Below, piece after piece: positions 11,274 to 15,331 of a DNA stretch of 15,331 bases. Position numbers and translations under genes: made by a program. Under the pieces are notes generated by a model. That model was not told where the DNA came from. It did not search any database and saw nothing but the letters and a program-made list of their open reading frames with translations. Origin of the DNA: JADJVL01 sp039812765 (GTDB lineage: Bacteria; Acidobacteriota; Holophagae; Holophagales; Holophagaceae); the NCBI GenBank assembly GCA_039812765.1, contig JBDIBF010000068.1:1-15331 (forward strand). The letters are read 5' to 3'. Position 1 is the stretch's first letter, and each line of letters starts with the position of its first letter.

Positions 11274-14200
11274 TTGCGACTCATCGCCCTCGAACTCAAC
11301 GGATTCAAGTCCTTCGCGGATTCCCAGCGCCTGGTGTTCCCCGGCGGCATGACCGCCGTGGTGGGGCCCAACGGCTGCGGCAAGTCGAACATCTCCGACG
11401 CCCTGGCGTGGGTCCTCGGGGAGCAGCGGGCCAGCCTCCTGCGCGGCGCGGAGATGGCCGACGTGATCTTCGCCGGCACCGCCGGCCGCAAGCCCATGGG
11501 CCTCGCCGAGGTGAAGCTCACCCTGGAGATGCCCGACGCCGCCCTTCCCGGCGCGGTGAAGGAGGTGGTGATCGCGCGGCGCCTCTACCGCGACACGGGC
11601 AGCGAGTACCGCGTCAACGGCCGCGAGGCCCGCCTCAAGGACGTCCAGGACCTGCTGCTGGACACCGGCATGGGCACCCGCGCCTACAGCTTCATCCAGC
11701 AGGGCCAGATCGACCTGATCCTCTCGACCAAGCCCCGGGACCGCCGTTCCCTCCTCGAGGAGGCCGCCGGGATCACGCGCTACAAGCTGCGCCGCATGGA
11801 CGCGGAGCGGAGGCTGGAGGACACCCGCGCGAACCTCACCCGCCTGGACGACATCCTCCACGAGCAGGGCAAGGCCCTGGATTCGCTCCGTCGGCAGGCG
11901 GCGCGCGCCCGGCGGGCCGCGGAGCTGGACGCCGAGATCAAGGCCACCCAGCGCATCCTGCTGGCCGGCAAGGCGCGGGAGCTGAGCGCGGCCCGGGCGC
12001 GGGCCGAAGAGCAGCTGGACCTCCTCGAGCGCCAGCTCGCCTCCCTCACCGCCCAGGCTTCGGAGCGGGCCAGCGAGGTGGAGGGCCTGCGCCACGAGGT
12101 GGACGAACTGCAGCGCGCCCAGGAGCGGCGGGCCCGGGGCGTGATGGCCCTGGACCAGAAGCTCTCCCTGCTGGAGCAGGAGCGGGGCTTCCAGGAGGCC
12201 CGCCTCCAGGAGTCGAAGGACCAGGACCAGCGCCTGGGGGCCCGCGTCGCCGAGCTCCGTGAGCGGGCGGGCGCCTCCCAGGCCGAGATCGCCGCCCTCG
12301 AGGTCAAGGAGCGGGAGGCCGCCGCATCGCTGGAGGGCCGGGCCTCCGGCCTGGCAGGGGCCGAGGAGGCCGTGGCCCTCGCCCTCGGCGCCCTGCGGCG
12401 CAGCGAAGGCGAGCTGAAGGCCCTGCGCCACAAGCGCGCCGAGCTGCAGGGCGCCGTCCAGCTCCGCCACAAGCAGCGCCTCGCGGTCCAGAACCAGATC
12501 GCCCAGGTGGAAGGGCGCCTCGACGCCCTCAACCACGAGGAGGCCGTGCGGGCGCCGCGCCTCGACGGCCTGAAGCAGGAGTCCGCGCGCCTCGCCCGGG
12601 AGCTGGAGGGCGCGAAGGAGCGCCTCGAGCAGATGGACGAGGCGGTGGCGCTGCAGGCCCGGGAGGCCCGGGAGGCGGAGGACGCCGAGCGCGCCGTCCT
12701 GGGCGCGCTGCGGGAGGCCGAAGGCGCCCTGGAGCGCGAGGAGCGCCGCGCCGCGCAGATCGCCGACGCCCTGGCCCATGCGAGCGGCTCGGACCACCAG
12801 AAGCAGGCCCTGCAGTGGCTGCGCGGGCGAGGGGAGGACCCGAAGGGGGTGGCCGAGTGCCTGGCCGCCGACGAGGCCGCGCGGTCCGCGGTGGAGCGCC
12901 TGCTGGGTCCCTGGATCGAGGCGGTCGCCCTCCGCGACGCCTCCCACCTCCATGAGTCCCCGGGCCCGCTGCTGGCCTCCCTCGACGAGGTCGCCGAGGC
13001 GGTCCCCGGAATCCCGGAGGCCGAACCCATCGCGCCGCACCTGCGGTGGAAGGCCGGTTCGTCCGCGCCCCTGAAGACGCTTCTGGACCGCGCCTTCCTC
13101 TGCGCCGACGAGGCGCTGCCCGGGCTCGCGAAGGCCCACCCCGGCTGCGCCTTCGTCTCGCCGAAGCTCGTCCGCCTGCCCTACGGGCCGGTGCTCGCCG
13201 GCGGGCAGGCCCCGGCGGCCTCCCCCCTGAAGCTGCGGGCCGACCTGGACGCCGCCCGCGCCGCGCGGGAGGAGGCCCTCGGACGGCTGGAGGCGGCCGA
13301 GGCCGAGGTTAAGCAGGCAGCGGCGCGCGTGGGCGAACTGCGGGGCCGCGGCCAGGAGATGGAGCAGGACCGCCGCGAGGCCCGGCTGAAGGTCCAGGAC
13401 CTCGAGGGACGGCTGCGCTCCGCCGGGGCCCAGCTCAAGGAGATCGAGGAGGCCGAGGCGCGGGCCGACGAGCTCTGGAGCCAGTTCGAGCAGGAGATCG
13501 AGCGGCTGCGGGGAGTGCTCCGGGAGATGGAGGAGCACCCGGAGTCCCAGGAGGACGCGGGCCTGGAGGCGGAGATCCACGCCGCGGAGGCGGCGGTCAG
13601 CGCAGCCCAGGCCGTGCTGGAGGCGAAGCGCGAGGCCCAGCTCGAGGCGGCCCGCCTGCGGGACGCCGCGTGGTCCGAGCGGGACGGTCTGCAGCGCCAG
13701 CTCGGCCTCCTGCAGCGTGGCGCCTTCGACCTCGAGTCCGAGGCCCAGCGCCTGGAGGCGGAGCGGCGGGAGTCCGTGGAACGCGGCGCCCAGGCCGCCG
13801 CGCGCCTCGGGGAAATGGAGGGGGAGACCCAGGTCCTGCTCGAGGAGCGCCGCGTGCTGGCGGACCAGCAGGTGGAGGCGCAGCCCCACCTCGAGGAGGC
13901 CCAGGAGCGGCTGCGCGTCTTCGAGCGCTCGGCGCGCGAGCTGCAGCAGATCCTCGAGAACGCCCGCCAACTGCACCAGGAGGCGCTGGTCTCCGCCGCC
14001 CAGGTGCAGGGCAGCGCCGAGGCGCTCTCGAAGGAGATCGAGCTGGCCCTGGGCCTGCCGGTCCCGGACTTCCTCGGCAGCGTCACGGAGGAGGAGCGCG
14101 CGGCCTGGGAGGAGGGCGAGCTCGTGCACCAGACCCGCCTCGCCGAGGCCCAGGGCAAGCGCCTCGACCTCGGCGGCGTGAACCCGCTGGCCGTGCAGGA

Positions 14201-14780
14201 GCTGCAGGAGGCCGAGGAGCGCCTCGCCTACATGAACCAGCAGCGCGCCGACGTGATGGAGGCCATCGGCAACCTGGAGAGCACCATCGCCGAGATCAAC
14301 CAGACCTCCGAGGAGCGCTTCCGGGAGGCCTTCGACTTCATCAACGCGAGATTCTCCGAGGTCTTCCGCGAGGCCTTCGGCGGCGGCCAGGCCTCCCTCT
14401 CCCTCGAGGACCCGAAGAACCTGCTGGAGTGCGGCATCGAGATCACCGCCCAGCCCCCGGGGAAGAGCGCGAAGTCCCTCACGCTGCTGAGCGGCGGCGA
14501 GAAGGCCCTCACCGCCATCTCCCTCCTCTTCGCCATCTTCCACTTCAAGCCGTCGCCCTTCTGCGTGCTGGACGAGGTGGACGCGCCCCTGGACGAGGCC
14601 AACGTGGGCCGCTTCGCCGCCATGGTGAACGGCATGAAGGCGGGCACCCAGTTCATCGTCATCACCCACCAGAAGCCCACCATGATGGCGGCGGACACGC
14701 TGTACGGCGTGACCATGGAGGAGCAGGGCGTCTCCCGGCTCGTCAGCGTGCAGCTGCGGGAGGCCGAGGCCCTGGTCTGA
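11274..14780 (+). CDS. smc: Chromosome segregation protein SMC
   Basis: A full-length bacterial SMC of 1168 residues, the ATPase arm of the condensin-like SMC-ScpAB complex that compacts and resolves chromosomes. The Walker A motif GPNGCGKS is at 31-38. Next come the Q-loop/arm region GTRAYSFIQQGQIDLILSTKP and LLEEAAGITRYKLRR. A long coiled coil rich in E, R, A, L and Q leads to a hinge at about 505-645 (VAECLAADEAARSAVERLLGPWIEAVAL ... VRLPYGPVLAGG), then a returning coiled coil. The ABC signature LSGGEK is at 1072-1077 and Walker B VLDEVDAPLDEAN has its catalytic Asp/Glu at 1100-1101. The start is TTG at 11274: an in-frame stop lies at 11211, no ATG/GTG occurs in between, and GAGG sits 5 nt upstream. 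It is divergent from the pil operon; scpA/scpB are not in the window. Confidence 0.97.
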   Translation: MRLIALELNGFKSFADSQRLVFPGGMTAVVGPNGCGKSNISDALAWVLGEQRASLLRGAEMADVIFAGTAGRKPMGLAEVKLTLEMPDAALPGAVKEVVIARRLYRDTGSEYRVNGREARLKDVQDLLLDTGMGTRAYSFIQQGQIDLILSTKPRDRRSLLEEAAGITRYKLRRMDAERRLEDTRANLTRLDDILHEQGKALDSLRRQAARARRAAELDAEIKATQRILLAGKARELSAARARAEEQLDLLERQLASLTAQASERASEVEGLRHEVDELQRAQERRARGVMALDQKLSLLEQERGFQEARLQESKDQDQRLGARVAELRERAGASQAEIAALEVKEREAAASLEGRASGLAGAEEAVALALGALRRSEGELKALRHKRAELQGAVQLRHKQRLAVQNQIAQVEGRLDALNHEEAVRAPRLDGLKQESARLARELEGAKERLEQMDEAVALQAREAREAEDAERAVLGALREAEGALEREERRAAQIADALAHASGSDHQKQALQWLRGRGEDPKGVAECLAADEAARSAVERLLGPWIEAVALRDASHLHESPGPLLASLDEVAEAVPGIPEAEPIAPHLRWKAGSSAPLKTLLDRAFLCADEALPGLAKAHPGCAFVSPKLVRLPYGPVLAGGQAPAASPLKLRADLDAARAAREEALGRLEAAEAEVKQAAARVGELRGRGQEMEQDRREARLKVQDLEGRLRSAGAQLKEIEEAEARADELWSQFEQEIERLRGVLREMEEHPESQEDAGLEAEIHAAEAAVSAAQAVLEAKREAQLEAARLRDAAWSERDGLQRQLGLLQRGAFDLESEAQRLEAERRESVERGAQAAARLGEMEGETQVLLEERRVLADQQVEAQPHLEEAQERLRVFERSARELQQILENARQLHQEALVSAAQVQGSAEALSKEIELALGLPVPDFLGSVTEEERAAWEEGELVHQTRLAEAQGKRLDLGGVNPLAVQELQEAEERLAYMNQQRADVMEAIGNLESTIAEINQTSEERFREAFDFINARFSEVFREAFGGGQASLSLEDPKNLLECGIEITAQPPGKSAKSLTLLSGGEKALTAISLLFAIFHFKPSPFCVLDEVDAPLDEANVGRFAAMVNGMKAGTQFIVITHQKPTMMAADTLYGVTMEEQGVSRLVSVQLREAEALV

Positions 14781-14783
14781 CCT

Positions 14784-14808
14784 CCGCCCCCCGGCGCCCC
14801 GGGGGCGG
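14784..14808 (+). terminator. GC hairpin just after smc, possible terminator
   Basis: CCGCCCCC (14784-14791) and GGGGGCGG (14801-14808) form an 8-bp stem with a 9-nt loop starting 3 nt after the smc stop. No T-run follows, so it would not be a canonical intrinsic terminator. It may pause or protect the 3' end. Confidence 0.4.
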
Positions 14809-14851
14809 GGATGATCTCGAATCTTCCGAAGGATCCGCCCGCTGCCTTCGA

Positions 14852-15126
14852 GAAATTCGATTCCTGTCCCCCGGCCACCCGCCCGCGGCCCGTCCTTCCC
14901 CTCGGAGACCCGCGCCGTTCCTGGGTTTCCGCACGCGGAAGCTTCGGGGCGCGGGGGACGGGAGGACCCGTCCGTGTCACCGGACCGTCACCGTCCTGTC
15001 AACCCGAAAGATCGGCGAATCCTGTGGAAAACCAGGCGCGCGCCCCAGGCAGGATGCGAATTTCTGGACTTAAGGCTAAAAACAATCAATGCAATATTTG
15101 AATCATCGGCCTGCAGTCCGAATTTC
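14852..15126. repeat. Three copies of the 8-mer CGAATTTC
   Basis: CGAATTTC occurs on plus at 15057-15064 and 15119-15126 and on minus at 14852-14859 (GAAATTCG). Related CGAATC sequences lie at about 14819, 15015 and 15173. For AT-containing words in such GC-rich DNA this clustering is noticeable. They may be protein-binding sites or chance. Confidence 0.45.
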
Positions 15127-15195
15127 CAAGGGAAGTCCTTGCACGTCCGGGGTTTAGGAACCGCCGGACCCCCGAATCCGCAGGGTTTTCCACAG
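15022..15195. other. Dyad of DnaA-box-like sequences flanking an AT-rich core (origin-like element)
   Basis: CTGTGGAAAACC (15022-15033) and GGTTTTCCACAG (15184-15195) are perfect 12-bp inverted copies 150 bp apart. Each contains TTTTCCACA, which fits the degenerate DnaA-box form TTWTNCACA. Between them lies the most AT-rich stretch of the window (15056-15107, including CTAAAAACAATC and CAATATTTGAATC). Inverted boxes beside an AT-rich segment are the basic pattern of a bacterial oriC. Against this, there are only two boxes, no dnaA/dnaN in the window, and convergent rather than divergent neighbours. Confidence 0.4.
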
Positions 15196-15232
15196 CCCGT
15201 GTGACGGAGATAGTGTCAGGGGGTGACGGGCC

Positions 15233-15331
15233 TCAGACGCTGGTCCAGGACCTCAGCTCGTCCTCGCCCACGCCGAGCTTCTGGAGATGCTCCCGGGCCA
15301 TCCGCGTGCTCTGGCCTTCCTGGAGGCAGAG
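15233..15331 (-). CDS. 3' end of an unidentified gene (partial)
   Basis: On the minus strand one frame runs from the window edge to a TGA at 15235-15233 and gives 32 residues, including STRMAREHLQKLGVGEDEL and ending RSWTSV. Its third codon positions are almost all G or C, as in the other genes here, while the alternative frames look non-coding. The segment appears mainly helical. I do not recognise the family from so short a piece. The gene converges on smc. Confidence 0.6.
   Translation of the reverse strand, partial: LCLQEGQSTRMAREHLQKLGVGEDELRSWTSV

Larger units (their letters stand above)
14781..15232. other. 452-bp gene-free gap between convergent genes
   Basis: No convincing gene is seen. 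From left to right it holds a GC hairpin after smc, a run of short CGAAT-containing repeats, a GGACGGG/CCCGTCC hairpin (14956-14973, loop of 4), and inverted 12-bp DnaA-box-like sequences around an AT-rich core (about two-thirds A+T over 15056-15107). A second imperfect hairpin follows (15145-15169), then GTGACGG motifs at 15201-15207 and 15223-15229 that mirror CCGTCAC at 14985-14991. The base composition contrasts sharply with all flanking coding DNA. It could be an initiator-binding or regulatory region, or hide a small RNA. Confidence 0.7.

Noticed and set aside
9315..14669. A 1784-codon open frame on the minus strand spanning the whole smc region
   Set aside because: It is the antisense of smc joined to the real pilN frame. 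Long antisense frames are common in very GC-rich DNA. smc has all catalytic motifs, and the pilN ATG at 10280 explains the coding part.
14997..15002. Perfect TTGACA on the minus strand as a promoter -35
   Set aside because: No acceptable -10 hexamer lies 16-18 nt downstream, and transcription from it would run antisense into smc.
14811..15101. A 96-codon plus-strand ORF in the gap after smc
   Set aside because: The composition is unlike the local genes, it runs through hairpins and the AT-rich core, and it has no recognisable motif or convincing ribosome-binding site.
15056..15107. Chromosome dimer resolution (dif) site in the AT-rich core, prompted by the convergent neighbours
   Set aside because: No 28-bp arrangement of XerC/XerD-like half-sites around a 6-bp centre could be recognised.

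Overview
This is a very GC-rich bacterial chromosome segment with tightly packed genes and strong G/C bias at third codon positions. It carries housekeeping genes (rpsO, tRNA-Leu, smc) and a type IV pilus/type II secretion-like operon, with no insertion sequence, phage gene or CRISPR array. The operon ends in a secretin with a C-terminal cohesin-like domain followed by a GspG-like pseudopilin. That combination and the composition suggest Acidobacteriota, perhaps Holophagae/Geothrix-like. The taxonomic guess is inference only.

Layout. (1) 1-3033, plus strand: the 3' part of a large protein with an HExxH metallopeptidase motif, overlapping an RDD-family membrane protein by 4 nt. (2) 3046-5001, minus strand: tRNA-Leu(CAG), then rpsO with its own intrinsic terminator, then a Nudix hydrolase coupled by a 4-nt overlap to a YciO/Sua5-family protein. 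(3) 5103-11008, minus strand: a six-gene operon ordered pilM-like, pilN, pilO, pilP, pilQ/gspD-like secretin, pseudopilin. Adjacent genes overlap or nearly abut except for 28 nt before the secretin gene. (4) 11274-14780, plus strand: smc, divergent from the pil operon across 265 bp that probably holds both promoters. (5) 14781-15232: a 452-bp gene-free gap with an AT-rich core flanked by inverted DnaA-box-like sequences, followed by the 3' end of an unidentified minus-strand gene.

How the genes work together. PilM/N/O/P-like proteins would form the inner-membrane and periplasmic alignment complex, the secretin the outer-membrane pore, and the pseudopilin a fibre subunit. Several parts depart from the textbook pattern. 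The PilM-position protein is short. PilN has a long Pro/Ala-rich and charged tail. The PilP-like protein has 18 consecutive prolines. The secretin has N-terminal TPR repeats, a DKPA-type repeat linker and a cohesin-like C-terminus. The most speculative but interesting non-coding signal is the dyad-symmetric AT-rich region at about 15022-15195, which resembles a replication-origin or other initiator-binding site.
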